A stretch of DNA of 64,000 nucleotides, from the NCBI GenBank assembly GCA_026027325.1, contig JAMSLZ010000007.1, positions 310,001 through 374,000 of the forward strand, written 5' to 3'. The first letter of the stretch is position 1. Every line of letters begins with the position of its first letter. Position numbers and translations under genes: made by a program. Source of the DNA: Actinomucor elegans (taxonomy: Eukaryota > Mucoromycota > Mucoromycetes > Mucorales > Mucoraceae). Positions 22,627 through 37,118 of this stretch are shown here, piece after piece. Below the pieces are notes generated by a model. That model was not told the origin of the DNA and searched no databases. It saw only the letters and a list, made by a program, of their open reading frames with translations.

Positions 22627-24527
22627 AAGTTATAAAGAAAATGACGGCAGTGTGTCCTCAAAATTACAGGTTAGTGGTTTAAAAGCATAAAAAAAAGGGA
22701 AGGCAGCCTAAGCTTTTCTTACTTATATATTACAAACACGTTTCTTTGAAGGTTATATTGAATACCCGAGACTACTTCTTTGATTGATTGCGGGGACAGA
22801 ACCTTGCCCGTTCCACAGTTTCTTGTTTGTATGAAACAACAGTGCGCGTTTAAATGAATAAATGGTTTAGCAAAACTACTCTTTACACGTGATGGGTCAA
22901 AGTAACACGAGAATATGCTACAATATACCTATTTTGACGTTTTTTTTTTGTCAAGCATCATAAGCTTAGCTATTACTAAAGATGTGTCATACTGCGTAGG
23001 GGCATTGCATGTAAAACATGGGATCCATGTACGTTCAATGATCTCTTAGACAAGAGCATAATCAACAGTAAAAGTAATAATTTGCACCATACGATCAAAA
23101 GTGATCGAGATATTCATTGTATTGAGCCTAGATCAACTTGTTGGCAGAAGTAACAGTTCAATCTAAGCTTGAATTGCTATTATTAATGTGCCACATTTGA
23201 TAGGGATAGACTGATTTCGTGTTGATTTACTACTAATTTTTTAGATCATTTTGATATGGGCGGGCCGGCATTCATTTTCTCAATTTTTACTGGTTGTCGG
23301 GGATTAAAGGTGTTGCTGTCTACTGCACTCCCAAAACCTGAATCTACTTTTACTACCTACATATTGTTCGTACACAAAGTATCGTAGAATACAAGTGCAG
23401 CATTTAAAGCTACATATAATGGTACAATGATTATTTAATACTTGTTTTAATTGATTAAGGTGTCTTTGATAAAAGGTGATGTTTAAATCTTGGAGAAACA
23501 AGCTATAGCTCAAATGTTCTGTATCCAAACAAACACGAAAAGATATACTAGCATGCTTGTTGATGTAGGGAGCCTATTTTAACTATGAGCCGTTTTCTGA
23601 AAACTCTTTTTCGCGCTCCACAAAAAAAAAGTAGTGATTGCAAGCTTATGACTTCAGGTATGCCTTGGCCAAGTTTCGGAAGAAATCTGGCGTTTAAAAG
23701 TAGAGAGAACGGCACTTTTTCAGTACCTAGCCATCAGAAATATTTTAGATCCAGTTAATAAAGCCATTAGACTGTATCTCAAATTGGGAAAATACAATGT
23801 TCTCCTTTCAAAATCTACTGTAATTTTTTTTAGCATAATAAAAAGTATGATTCAATATTAAATTGTCTAATAAGATTTTTACAAAATTGAATTTGGAATC
23901 GGAAAGCACAACAATAACGAAAGCACAAAGCCTGTTACTAAAATATTAATTTAAACATGAACTACATCCAATAGCTTATAGTTCGGTTTTGTGCTTATAA
24001 CTATCATTTTTTATATGTAACAAAATATATCATCGTACTCTTGGATATATTTTATCTACTGTGCTTGGAAATATGTCAGAAGAATACCACCTTTACACTA
24101 CAAAAAAAAAGAATTGAAAATTTAGGTATTGGGGTTATACTACATAGACTCTTTTTTTTTTTCAAATTACAATGGTCACTATACCATAGCAATCAACACT
24201 TAAAAATTGAAATTGGCCGTATACAATAAGATACAAGGACGCTATTAGACAAAAAGCGCATTACAATGCATACATAATAATGATGTTTATAATAACATCA
24301 TATTACATATTCTCGGTTAGAGCTTTTGCTTGTCAAAAATGTTTGGTTAAACCAACAAAGCGATAATAAAAAAAATGACTTTAATAGTGAAGAGTAGTAA
24401 CGAGTATACAGTATAAAAAATATGACAATAATAATTAATAGGAAAAACAATAAAAAGAGAGGGGAATGCATGGAGTATGTATAAAGAAATGTAAAATATA
24501 GTAGTAATAGTATAGAGAATAGGGCCG
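22627..24527. other. Intergenic region, no gene seen
   Basis: About 1.9 kb holding the upstream region of the GRAM-VASt gene and the 3' flank of the SREBP gene. Small open frames are short and AT-driven. Confidence 0.6.
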
Positions 24528-27500
24528 TTACGAAAGGCCTCGAAGAATGTTTAGAGCTTTTTCAGAGCGACGAAGAAGTAGATCGTTTTCATTACCATCC
24601 TCTGGATGGGTAACCCAATTTTCACGGTCGCTTTCTTGCTCATCAAACTCGGAGCACTCACAAGCAGAATCAGCTTCATCCCCTTGACAAGAAATATAGC
24701 TACCAAGTCTTGTGAGACGTTCAACAATAGTTTGGTTCGTACTTAGTCTATCAAGTGAATGACGGCTAATCATACGACGCAGATACAAACTAGCATGACG
24801 CACTTGTTCTGTCATGGTGCTTTCCCAAACAATACGATCTTTACCAGCGCTATCAGCCAAAGAAGGTGCAAGTCGCCATGCTGAAATCCATGCTTCAAGG
24901 CCAGTAACTGCAGTAACAAATTCAGCTAAAGCCAACACCGAACTCTCAAGATCATGCTCACGCTCAACTTTGCGCTGGCGACGGCGTTTGGAAGAGGATT
25001 GTCGCACGACTTTCTTGATATGTTCTCGAATTTGCTCAGCTTTCCAAAGTTCTTCTACACCACGTAAGGCATCCACACCACCCTTTTTAAGAAAAGTAGA
25101 GCCAATCAAAATATGTGCGATACTTTTCTTTGTTAGCTCATCCAGTTGGTTCATTCGGTCTTTATGATGGACTATGTCAGAGCCAGTAATTTCACGAGAC
25201 ACGAGTGAACGAGGTACTTTTTCCACCAATGTTTGCAGTAGACGTTCAGCAGTTTTGATATCGCTTTTCCACAGAGCATCAACAGTGGCGCCAACAGCTG
25301 CAAGCCAGTGAGCCAAACGGTGATAATCACCAAATCGGTTATCGGTTTCTTCTACAGTCATATCCATTAATTGGCCAAAAGCAGTTTCACCATAGATATC
25401 AGATTCAGATACACCTTCTGTTTCTGTTAAAGGCTTGGCCGTAATCGAGATAATCAGGCGACCAAACTGTGTTTGTAAATTGTCCAATAAATGCAAGGTA
25501 GAAAGAATACCAACAGGCACCAACACAGGAGCTGTCATGGATAATGACAAGCCACTTCGTGTGTTGGCTCCTTTACCAAAGTACTCGATCTGTTGGTTCA
25601 TCACCTCCAGTGTTTCTTGCCAAGCACGAGAAGCTAACATGACATCCATACGATCTTCACCATCATCTTCGTGGCAATCAAAGATCAAGGCGCGCATCAA
25701 AGGATCATCTTCCAGGCCAGACTCATACATGGCCAAACGCCAAAAGTAACGCGACAGTTTCTCTGCCAAACCGTTGTGAGGTATCACCAGGGCCATTTGC
25801 ATAGCAGTTGTAGCATAGACACGCGATCGTGATTGCTCTACAAACTCATTTTCATCGTCTTCCATTAGCTCAATCAAGTTGAGCATATGGAAACATGAAT
25901 AGAGCATAGAAGCACGTGTCACATCAGGGTTACCACCAAGACACTCTACTTCGTTGAGCTTAATCCATTTGCAGGCCTGGACCCATTGTTCTTGCGGTGT
26001 CAGGTCTTGATCGTCGTAAAGGACTTCGTAACCAAGCCAGTGACGGGAAACAAAGCGTACGACCTCTTTTCCTAGAGCTACGTAGAAGCCAAAAGCAGAT
26101 TTATGCTTGTGAGGAAAGACAGAAGCTTTGCGATGCTTGTTGGCTTGATCGCTTTCAAGTGATTTGACAAGGATGTTATAGATTTGCATGCATTTTTGAT
26201 CGCCTGGGGTAAGACTAGTCACATGGGAAGCAATGTTACCGTCCAAAGTAGACTTGTTTTCACCAGACATTGTGCGAATCTTTTTGTTAACACGTTTGAT
26301 TTTGAAAGAAAAGAAGTAGAAGCGAAACAAAGGAAAGAAAAGCTGGACAAGGCAGATGGCAAAAATGGTAGATCGAATGGCAGACCTAATCATGAAACAA
26401 AGAATAAGTTAATTGCAATAGCAAGGTTGAGTGTTCTATATTACCATCCATCTGATAATGGAAAGTATGAGCCCAAGAAAGATGTAGATACGCTAGAATT
26501 GTTCATTAACATATCATCAGCAGTACGAGAGATATGACCATGGCTTTCAAATTGATCTTTGGATGTAGGGCCAGCTGAAAGAGGAGAAGTGGAGAAGAAA
26601 CTAATTGCCATAAAGACAGCCATAAAGACACGGTTAGATATGGTAGTGGCACCGCCTTGTTTCTGCAACTGACGTTGCTTTTGCATAAGCTGTTGCTGCA
26701 ACTGCTTTTGCTGCTGCTGCTGCTTTATAGAGGAAGGAGGTAACAAAGAATCTGCGGAACCAGCGAAGGGAGATTCATACTTTTTTTCAGGTGACGTTGG
26801 CAAGCGAGATCGCTTTCGACTCACCGTGTTTTCTTGCTGAAGACTGCGCTTCTTTTGCGCAACTTGATCTTGTACCGTTTGATGATGCTGTCTCTCTTGT
26901 TCACGCTGAGCTTGCTGCATGCGATAACGCATAAGTACTTCTTGGCCACCAGGCAGCTGAGCCAACAGATGCTGTAGCGTTGCATTGTCGCGTTTCAGAT
27001 CTTCACCTGTTTTTTTCAAATGATGGATGTATTCAGTAGCTTTGCGCAAGATGGTGGCCTTATTTAGCTTGGTAGCAATGGCTACACCATCAAGATATTC
27101 TTCGGTATCATCATTTGTATCATCGTCTTCATCATTATTGCTACGACGTTTGTTACCAGTACGATTATCTTTGACTTTGGCATAGAGAAGAGCAGGCACA
27201 GCATTCTTAAGTTCAGCGATACGATCATTGATATTGTTTCGGTAACGACGCTCAATGGCATTATGTGCAGATTTCTTTTGTAGAGGAGCTACTGTTTGAG
27301 TAGGTTGTGTAGATAGTCCAAGTTCGGTCATATCTTTCACTATATAAACAAAATGGGTTAATTAACAGGTTTTACAAATGTACATGCATTTACCTGGAAG
27401 GGCCTGTGCGTTTGGGAAGCTGTGAAAGTTTATTGGTGCAGCAAACATATCATGTTTGGGTGAATGCATCGGTGTTTCTAAAGGCGTGTTTCCCATAGAG

Positions 27501-28039
27501 ATAGGCGATGGCTGCTGGGGGTGTAAGAACTGCTGGTGAAGCGTTTGATCAGGAGATAAATGACAATCAGAAGTATGAAGCAAAGAATCAGGACTTCCAA
27601 ATACTGAACTGCTTGAGTGAAATGAATCGCTGGCTGGTGATGTAAAGACAGCTCCAGCAAATTCAGAAGGCGAAATGGAAGCATCAACATTAGTTGTAGC
27701 GGCTGCAGGCCATGTTGACTGCTTTTGCTGTGATGTTAAGTTGTTCATGGATAAGCCAGTGTTGGCTACTAGATCAACAAACTGGCCATTCATGACAGAT
27801 TGGCGTCTGATATTGGGAGCTGGTTTGAATTGAAGAGATGCAGCATATGGTTCATTATTATCATACTCAATAGGTGGTAGATAATTCTCAAAATCTTCCC
27901 AAACAGCCAACTCTTGTTCCATGGCTAATTGAGCTTGTTGTTGAAGTTCTACATCGAATTGTGATAACGATAGAAAATGTTCATCTTCACTATTGGTTGA
28001 TTTTTGATGAGGTGGAAGACTAGCAAATACTTCCATCAT
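24528..28039 (-). CDS. SREBP-type membrane bHLH transcription factor (1132 aa)
   Basis: Three minus-strand exons: 27394-28039, 26445-27339, 24528-26385 (3399 nt). The bHLH starts near residue 239 with SAHNAIERRYRNNINDRIAE; the tyrosine at 248 is the SREBP hallmark that permits sterol-element binding. The loop carries a long acidic insert. Two membrane helices (about 453-470 and 518-540) enclose a lumenal loop of about 47 residues with no RxxL site-1 protease signal, as in fungal Sre1, which is cleaved through the Dsc/rhomboid route. The remaining C-terminal ~590 residues resemble the fungal SREBP C-terminal region (DUF2014 type). SREBP controls sterol synthesis and hypoxia genes. The three frames are one gene: the exon 2/3 junction restores a Trp codon between the helices. 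PolyGln lies just before helix 1. Confidence 0.92.
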
Positions 28040-31000
28040 ATTGACGGTGTATAATAGATTTTATAGTTGATTGTATTGGTTTAAAATATGGAGATGATAA
28101 AGCTATCAATTCTAGTAGAAGGAAAAGGTAGTGTATTGGAAAAGAGGAAGAAAAAACAATTGAAAAAGGACATGTTTTATTTAGAAACTCGGGGTGGAAT
28201 TGATATGGGCTGATTTTTTTCTTCCTCTTATACCATTCACCCAAATAAATAGGCTGTCTGTCTTGCTGAGTCTTAATCTGTCCTACACAACTACCAGAAG
28301 CTTAAAATTAAGCCTGGACTATTAAACGAAAGTATTAGCTACGACGCTTACCATTGATATCGAAAACGCATAGTTTCATTATATCGAAGTTCTAATTGAG
28401 ATTGTTTTTCGCTAGAAAGATGGTCCAAGCTCGTCAATTTGTTTTTTTACAATAAGTTTGGTATGAATCTGTATGTTTCAACTCCATTGTTAGCGCGTTT
28501 TCTGGGGCATGATTGCTTAATTCATCAAAGGTGATTTTTATATTATCATTCCAATATCAACTAATGCATCTTTTAAATATACGATTAGAACAAGTTAGTT
28601 GGCCATGCCGTATAGACTGTATAGCCTAGACCACACATAACACGCGCGCAGTTACTATTTGATAATCAAGAAGCGAAATTATACGGTGATTTCATTATCA
28701 ATTGGACAATTTTTTGGAAATAATGGTCGATTTTGGAAAAGAGTTCATTATTTTTATCAGAGTATTTTGGAACAAGAAAGATACTTGCTTTCTTTCATAA
28801 CTTCTAGGTGTGAAACCACCCTTCCCTTTTTTTTTCATAGACCACGACATGGAAGATGAAAATCAGAATTACGTGTACAAAGATTGGATTGAAAATCTTG
28901 CTGATGAATTAGGGTCCCTTGATTGAATTCGCAGATCTTTATGACTACTTAAAAGTTACTCTTAATCTATATACTGGAATCTGGGATTAATTTGCGACTA
29001 CCGATCTCCTCGAATACTGGAATGTAAACTCTCCTCCGCTTGGAGACCCGATGCAACATCCACCAGAAGGCAATGATGACCTGGCGAGTGTAGTGAACGT
29101 ACGATCGGCCAGCAATCAATACTCATTTTACCACAATAATCAAAAGTTTGAATAATATATCTGATATCGCTACCATTTCTAATAAACAGTTTCGAATAAG
29201 TCGTTAACATATTTTTAAGTATAATATAGTATAACAAATTGTTATATTCAATATATCATAGAATGAAAATGCTATTGATACTACATTTGGAAAACATTAC
29301 CATGAATGCTGGAAAACCGCTATCATATAGAGATATAGTGAAGTCTTAGTTGATCCAGAGACATCTTAAAAAGTAAATGATACTGCAAATACAATGGAAG
29401 ACAAATCCCGAATTTGGACTTGTTAGATTTGGATAAATGCTCAAAACATGGTTTACTGAGAGAACATTCGACAATCGCAGAAATTAAAAGATTCAATATC
29501 AATTTTGAGCTATCCACTTATCCATTGTCTCTATCATACTAAAAATTATTACAAAAACTTTCAGATTTCGTGCTTCACCTATATGTCTAACAAACATAGT
29601 ACGCAACGGTATCATAAATAAATTTGACTATGTATTTGATTTGCACTTGCATTGAGATTTCACGTTTGTTCGAAACATTACTGAGAAATTTTGATGTCTA
29701 AAATAATAATGAGGGGACAATAGAAATATAATTGAATACAATGTGGGGCTAATGGTGCATGGTAAGACAGTCAGGATATATCCTGTCCTAGATGATAGTA
29801 TTATGTAATTAATAGCACGAAAATTGTCAATTATAAATATCTGTAGGTTTATTGTCATAGTTTGCTCAATTGTATACCTAATTTTACTTCTATTTGATAC
29901 AAAACCCAAATAATCCTCTTCAGCGAAAGTGTTTGGAGAGATTAATGGCTGCTCTCATAACAATCGAAATATTGAATAATAAGTTTTTGATAAACAATGA
30001 CTTGATATGGTTTGGATGGTAAAATACATAGAAATCGAAAACTATAATGATTTACCATTATTATTCTGCCAAAAAGCCTCTGTGATTAATGCTAGATTCT
30101 AAAAGTTGATCAAAAAATATTTTTGTTTATTTTCGAACATTTATAATGATTAACAAAACCTCAAATAATAAAGTGTCCTTCGCATAGAATTTAGTTAATT
30201 GCTTGAGCTACATAGCTAGTAAAGGATTTGGGCAATATTGAATGGGTACTTGGCGTGCTTGTAGAATTGCCAATTTATTATCAAGCATACGAGTACATTT
30301 CTTTTTTTTTGGACCAAAATATTCTAAAAAATTAATGAATTCTCATCTAAAATTGACCACTATTTTCAAAAAAAAATGTCCAATTGTTAATGGAGCTACT
30401 ATCGTTGAGATTAATTCCGAAACAAGGCAGTTTGCATAATATTAGCTCATAGATCAGCTCGAGCTTGACCCTTAACCTACCAGTAATCGCCTCCCAAAAT
30501 AGGATCTAGCTAATTCATTCAGCAACCTTGTCTTGCAGGTTTCATTTTTAAAAAAAAAACTTTAATCTCAGGCAGTCATATGAACAGAACATCGGATAAT
30601 ATAGTAGATTCTTGCCGAGATAAGTACGATTCACTTGCGATTTCAGAATAAAGACTAATGTTCACTGGTTTCCATTTTCTAATTAAACAGTCAGTTTGTG
30701 TATTAACACTTGGTATCTATCGGATAGAATCACTGGAGCTCTTGGGCGCAATAAATCTGTTCAAATAGTTCAATTTGACATATTTTTAGATATTATATCA
30801 AAATTTATAATTACTCTCAGTTAATTAACTTACGGGATCTTCCTTTGATTGTTGTGCTACCCATTAGCAGCACTAGAACAGTGAGCTTTCATCCAAAAAA
30901 TAAAGCCTATAATTTGAAAACCATGTACATAGTATATAATGTAATAAAGGTATTGGAACCTATTTGAGACTATACCATATGCAACAGCCCATTTTTAGCA

Positions 31001-31441
31001 TGAATTACTACTTTAATGCGACAATTCATCGAGGCTGGCTTGAAAATCTCGAGTTGGATTGCTTACCATGCCATTTTTTTTCTTTTTCAGATATCAAAAT
31101 TTTAATACCAAAGAATGGAAATTGTGAAATACAGAAGTGTGTCAATCTAAGGCTTTGTCTTTTAACATATATAGTGAATTTGATTCTATTTTGAATTGTA
31201 CAAAATTTCAAGAAAATGGGAAACCTTTGCTTCAGATACTAAAGATATATTATATCGTCGTAGCTTTTTAGTAGATATCAATTAAAAAACCTGGGATATA
31301 CTTCGCCGTATAGGTTTTCTAAAAATCTAGCCTTTATTTATAATAGTTGTGGATATTCATTCAACTGTCTAATTTCGAGGATATCAATGGTGGGTTGTCG
31401 CATATTATAATTAAATACTGTTGGTCAATTGATAACTTAAT

Positions 31442-31549
31442 GCTGAGAGTTATATGAAATATAATTTGAATTCTACTCCAAAAAGGAACGATGCCAGTTC
31501 TATCATGCTAAATGTGTGGCTTGTTTATTGCTGTATACTTGGTAGGGCT
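31442..31549 (-). repeat. Family C repeat copy 2 (frameshifted)
   Basis: Aligns to 6823-6928. On the minus strand the frame reads INKPHI, stop, HDRTGIVPF and then shifts frame, so this copy is a broken relative of the open frame at 6569-6946. Confidence 0.55.
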
Positions 31550-32536
31550 AGTTGGATTTGACGGTTACTGATTTGGGATCTGGATAGATATTGATTTTTT
31601 TCCTCAAAATTCCTTAGAGCCCCCCTCCCCCGAAAAAAGTATCCGCAAACTTAGAGGGAAAAACCAATAATTGGAAACCTTATTTATGATGTTAATGAAA
31701 ATAGTTGGGCACCAAGTATAGTTCATTCAGCCTGTCGATAGTGCGTCTGATCTGATATAACTGATTCCATTAATGCATTGATACCAATAATATGCAATAA
31801 AATTATTCATGCTTGCTTGATTTCTAAATGTTCTTTTAAATTCATTATAATTGCTATACATGCTCATTGTTATCGTAAACAAAGATTACCTTGCATTAAA
31901 AGCATCAAAAATCCAAATTAATGAACAATGTCAAACTGCATTACTGGTGAATAGCGTACCTTTTCTTCAGCTAGAGGAGATAATACGTTGCATTCTAGCT
32001 AAAATGAAGTAGTCCCTTACCAGGACTTTCCCTGTTTCTTTCACTTTGACCATTTCTACCACTAAACATTTTCTATGATCCACCCACTTTTTAGCAACAA
32101 CTTGAAGGTGCAAAGGTATAAATCCACTAAGCCCATTAATACTACTAGCTATGCATGGATTTGTTTGCAGTAACCGAAAATAATGAAAAAAAAAACGAAG
32201 AATGATTGTACCAACTAAACCTTTCTTGCTTTTGGCTACATCAAGCATCAAAGAGAATCTGTTAGTTTATATTGGGGGTATATACATAAACAAAAAGTTA
32301 TCCATTCGATGAATAAACTTGTTAGACTATCCTATAACTCTGTCTGATAATGGCTAAAGGATTTCGAAGAACAATGTGCCTTAAATCGTGCACATTTTTT
32401 GAAGAAAGGTTTTGCCAACAACGCGCATGCCTATCCATATCATATTTCGTGATAACGACATTTATTACGATGTATCTGAAGTATCGCAAGATTTGTTTGA
32501 ATGAAGAGTTATTTGATCACGTTTCAGAATTGACCT

Positions 32537-32563
32537 AATTTTTATTTTTATTTTTATTTTTAT
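32537..32563. repeat. (ATTTTT)n microsatellite
   Basis: Four tandem A-T5 units in a gene-free stretch. Confidence 0.8.
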
Positions 32564-33243
32564 TGAATAGCTTTCATATAGGTCTTTACAGCTGTCAAGA
32601 AAGACCGAATAACTGATATGAGATATAGTATTATTCAATTTTATTATATGATATACCTTCCATTAACACACTCTGTTTTATAGTTTTTGATTAGATTTAT
32701 AATAAATATGTATCGGCATTTCTCCAATGAGTAAACAATTATATGCTGTCTTTGTTAGCTACTTTATTGCTAAAACAAAGATTCCCTTTTACTGTTAGTT
32801 TTGAGTTCCGCCATTGATGTAGCAATATCGAACATAGCCTAACCTATTATTATTTCCAAGATAATATAGTTCTTATCCAGTAGGGATTTGTTCCATAACG
32901 CACTATTGGTATATCGCGTATAAGTGATATGATAAAAGAGATAAATTAATTTTAAAGATATTGGATTCAACAAGTACAGTTTGGTTGATATTCATAGTAT
33001 ACGATGTGGCTGATTAAAGTTTTGATAGTTTTCACCTGCAAGATGGATGTACTTGATCTTATACTGATTTAGGTCTGCGACATTAATTTTAATTCGCTGC
33101 GACAGTACTTTTTGGAAATACTGTCAATGAGGCGTGTGGCTTTGAAAAGTTAATTATAACATGACTTTTCTTCAAGAAACTCTCTTCTTTTCTCTCACCT
33201 CTATTTCCCATTGCTTTCTTTTTTAAAGCATAAAATACAAACA

Positions 33244-35876
33244 ATGAGATTCACTATCATACAACTGAATCTCTTAATATTACTATGTATTTTGCCGATG
33301 CGACAAACTCAAAGTCTAGACGCCGTTTGGTTTCCGCCAACCAACTTCAGTTACTGCAATACTGATGATCGATTTACTATATCTGAAGTACACCGTTATT
33401 TCGATGTACATAATGCACGATACAAGTTCAATTTTACAAGTATATCCAGCATAACTGTAGATAACTTGAATAAACAAGGATCGAGTAAAGAAAAGATACA
33501 AAAAGTGTACTGGAGATGGGGTCTCTACGGAACAAAGGCCATTTACTAAGAACCTTATTTTTATATATAGTATCATCTGCTTCGATGTTTGAATTAAGAT
33601 TCGGATTTCAGTCCTATATAGCACCGCGACAGCAATTCTGTCCTGATTTAGCGGCAGGCAGTGCTTGTCCTATTAGTCCAGGACAAAATTTCACGATTGA
33701 AAGGGTATATACACAATGTTAAATCCACTAATATGCAATATCATAACACTTTTTAATGCTATTAATAGAGCTTTAACGTTTCTAGCATTCCTTTGTATCC
33801 ATTGGCTGACATTACCGCTCAATACTCAGCTATTGATGCTGATTCTCAACATCTTATCTGTGTTCAATTTGCTCCAGTAGGCTATCAGCATCCAATATGG
33901 CAAAAGATCTTTACCTTTCTTCCAGTTGGGTTGACTGCAATTGCAGCTATACTCTCGATAATTGCCTCCATGACAATATTCCACCATGAAGGTGAACATG
34001 ATATCTTCCTTTTTAGTTCCAACTACGCCATGCTACCCGGTGTCTTGCGACTGAAAACACCAGGATTTTTTGATCTCGTGTTCTATGCACAGTTCATTGT
34101 CATTGCAGGCCAGTTCAATATCGACTATCCTCGTTTTTTTGCATTATTTACATCCAACTTTTCCTGGAGCTTTCTATTGATCCAATCGCCATGGTTGCAA
34201 AGCTCGATTCAAGACATGTTTTCATCGTCTCAATCACCTATAGAAGCCATTGCATCCGTGCCTGGATCCAGTCTCTATAAAAGACAATTACCTGCAGGTG
34301 ATAATAAGAAAGTGGTTGATGTGATTGGAACCGGTATGCTGGACTTTGCCAATGCCTCCGGAATTGATATGAATGCACTCTTTTTCACTTTTCTGGTATA
34401 TGCTTTGATCATTTTAGGCTCCTGCGCTGTCTTGTGCATTTTAACTTGGCTTGTGCTCTTTCTATTGGGAACCTTCACAGACTATCGCAAGTTTCTTGCT
34501 CAATCCAGAAAAGTATGGAACTTTTCAATAGGTAATATATACATTTGTCCCTAAATCGCTGTCGTATTTACAAGTTTCTGATAGGTGTTTTTGTTCGTAT
34601 CTTGAGTTTACTTTATCTTCCTATGCTAGTACTCTCATTTTACCAGTTAATGATCCCATCACGCTGGTACATTACTCTATTGGCTGCATTTTTTATAGTG
34701 ATTTCTTTGTTGTTCTTTGGTTTTGTTGCTATCAAGTTATTTCAAATACGCCCTGCATCCTTTATCTATACTGAATTCGTTCTCTTGTTACGCTATGGTT
34801 CACTTTATAATACTTATACCGATGACACATTTCATTTTTTTATTGCTCTAGTAGTCTACAAATCCTTGGTAGCTGCCATGATCGGATTGTTCCAAACTAG
34901 CGGTCTAGCCCAGCTAATTCTAGTCATATTAGCCGAAGCATCATTGACGTTGGGCTTATACCTCAGGCGACCCTATGCCGATAGTCACGTCAATTTCTTT
35001 CAATTTATCTTTGGTCTCATTCGCACTCTGATCCTGTTTCTCAACATTACCTATTTACCTCAATTGCAAGCAACTTACATGGCCAAACAATATGTAGGCT
35101 ATGTGCAGATGGCCATCCATTGCTTTGCCTATTTTATATTCTTGATCTTTCAAATCAAAAACATTGTGGTTATCTTTACAGGCCTAACGGATGACGAGTT
35201 AGATGAGTCTGGAAGACCACCAGCGCGTATGGTTATTTGGCGAAAGAAAAAGCGAACTCCCAATACATTAATGATGATGAGCAATAGTGGTGGTGGCAGT
35301 TCGGCCAACTTGATGACTTTGGCTTCATCATCTAACAATATCAATCACAATCGATCTAGATCACATAGTGCGAGTTTCTATATGGGATCAGCAAACCAGA
35401 CTGCTCAGCGATTGACCATGGATTCTCAAACATTGACCAATTACTACGGCAATGGTAGTAACACTACGGCCGGTCATATAGTAGCCATGAAACCAGATGA
35501 AATCAAACGAGTGAGTCAACCATTACCTGATATTGCAGTAACGTCAACTTCTACTCCACCCGAGGCTGCTCCAGCGCCCAGGCATATCCAAAGTTATGTA
35601 TCCCAAACATATTTACGCAACAATGACGACGATGATGGAATAGAAGAAGTAGGCGAGGCTTTGATCAAGCCAGTATATCGATTAGATAACGATATTGTGC
35701 CTAGTTCTGTACCTTTAATGACTGGTATTCAACAAGAATTAAATAATAATAGACCACCGCCGCCTCCGTTACCCAAGCATGTTGAGATGCTCAACAATGA
35801 TTCCAATATCTCATCTATTTATTCTCCGCCTCATCAACCTTCACCTACCAGTATCCATATTCAGGAACAAATTTAA
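33244..35876 (+). CDS. TRP-like channel, Flc/Pkd2 family (809 aa)
   Basis: Four exons: 33244-33484, 33571-33704, 33769-34531, 34585-35876 (2430 nt). A signal peptide (residues 1-24) precedes an ML-like lumenal domain of about 130 residues with paired cysteines (SYCNTDD, FCPDLAAGSACPISPGQ). The TRP-like membrane domain follows: IFTFLPVGLTAIAAILSIIA, then several helices through FFQFIFGLIRTLILFLNI and AIHCFAYFIFLIFQIKN. The last ~250 residues form a cytosolic Ser/Asn/Pro-rich tail. Fungal Flc/Pkd2 proteins act in calcium handling, FAD or heme transport and cell-wall integrity. The exact donor of intron 1 (GTAAAG) is my choice from frame closure. The ATG follows a pyrimidine-rich leader. Confidence 0.88.
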
Positions 35877-36562
35877 CTGTTAGACTTTTCTTTTGTATAT
35901 TTGTACTTTTACTACTACCCACTATCATAATATATAATAATAGCTTTGCCTTTTCATCTTCGTTATGATGGGATCCCATTTTCTATTGCAACGCTAGGTT
36001 TAAACAAATACCATCGTTGAACCAGTTAATCCCAACTAGAAAAATGGATGCAGCATGGTATCCCAGCTGTACTAGTAGATGGCAATTGGTGTTTAATTGG
36101 ACATATCAATTCATTCTAACCATGGAACAATAACCATATATGGTGTTTGATAAATATCAACATAGATATCTCAGATATCTATTTAAAAAATACCAAGCTT
36201 TTAATACAAAAAATATATACTTCAAACTGCTGCATATAAACAAGAATTCAAGGACTTCTTTCGAAGTATTATATAATAAAATATAGCCTTACTTTCCATA
36301 CGATTATATTCTTATTATCACTTTTCTAGATGGAAACTCGCAAGTATCTCAAGAGATACTATTGTGTTCTGTTAAGTAAAGGTTCTAATAAGTGCTTTAA
36401 ATTCAATTAGCGTACAAGATACTTTGTAGGCTTGGCATTGTTGGATAGGAATCGGTAGAGGAATGCTGTACAGAGCATTAGACCTAGTTGACATGCCATA
36501 TATGTAATTTACTGGTATTCATTAATATACACATTGTACATTGGTAAATATTGTAATAGTTT
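35877..36562. other. Intergenic region, no gene seen
   Basis: AT-rich 3' flank of the TRP-like gene leading into the family B element. Confidence 0.55.
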
Positions 36563-37118
36563 GTTATGAGCATGCGCTACTTGTCATCAAATAAAATATT
36601 TATTAACTAAAATCAACGGAGAGATGTGTTCATTAGATCTAATTCATACACCTTTGCGATTAAAGCTAGTAACCGATGATTGCACTGCTATACAAACTTC
36701 AAACGATGGTCATCTTATAAGAGCATCTATCTTTTAATAGCTTATTTCTATAATATTAAAAACGCAATCGTTAGGATTCTAAAAAAAACTACCTATTATA
36801 CTGCTTCTACTTTTTCTTCTACTACATACCTTTATTTTAGATATTGTTATAAAAGCCGTAGAGCAGTGTTTTCTAATCATCCTGCTAAAAAAGTTACATC
36901 ATTAGAAAGGAAGTGTAATTATTTAAAAATTCTATCAACGATTTGTGTTTTTTGTCTGATTTCTATATTCTGGCATAAGATTCTATTTTCAAGCCTTAGA
37001 TTTTTGGGGGAGGTTTAAACAGTTAATAGGATACCGCTATACAATACATTAGATCTTTATCAATCTCTAACGATTTTGGTGAGATGTCGTATTAGATTTA
37101 GAATACATGTTCAAAATT
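36563..37118. mobile_element. Family B element with imperfect inverted ends
   Basis: The left part (36563-36645) resembles the reverse complement of the right part (37035-37118); shared landmarks include AGATCTAAT and a TTATGAGCATG / TTTTGAACATG start. The left end also matches the reverse complement of 50165-50315 over about 150 bp with high identity. The interior has a 112-codon frame (36680-37018, Lys/Tyr/Ser-rich) that I do not recognise. Probably a transposon relic. Confidence 0.45.

Larger units (their letters stand above)
28040..33243. other. Gene-poor AT-rich region with repeat relics
   Basis: About 5.2 kb with no supported gene. It holds a family C copy (31442-31549), an ATTTTT microsatellite (32537-32563) and several short frames (for example 28851-28926 plus, reading EDENQNYVYKDWIENLADEL) that stop quickly and look like decayed coding repeats. 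No RNA gene recognised. Confidence 0.55.
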
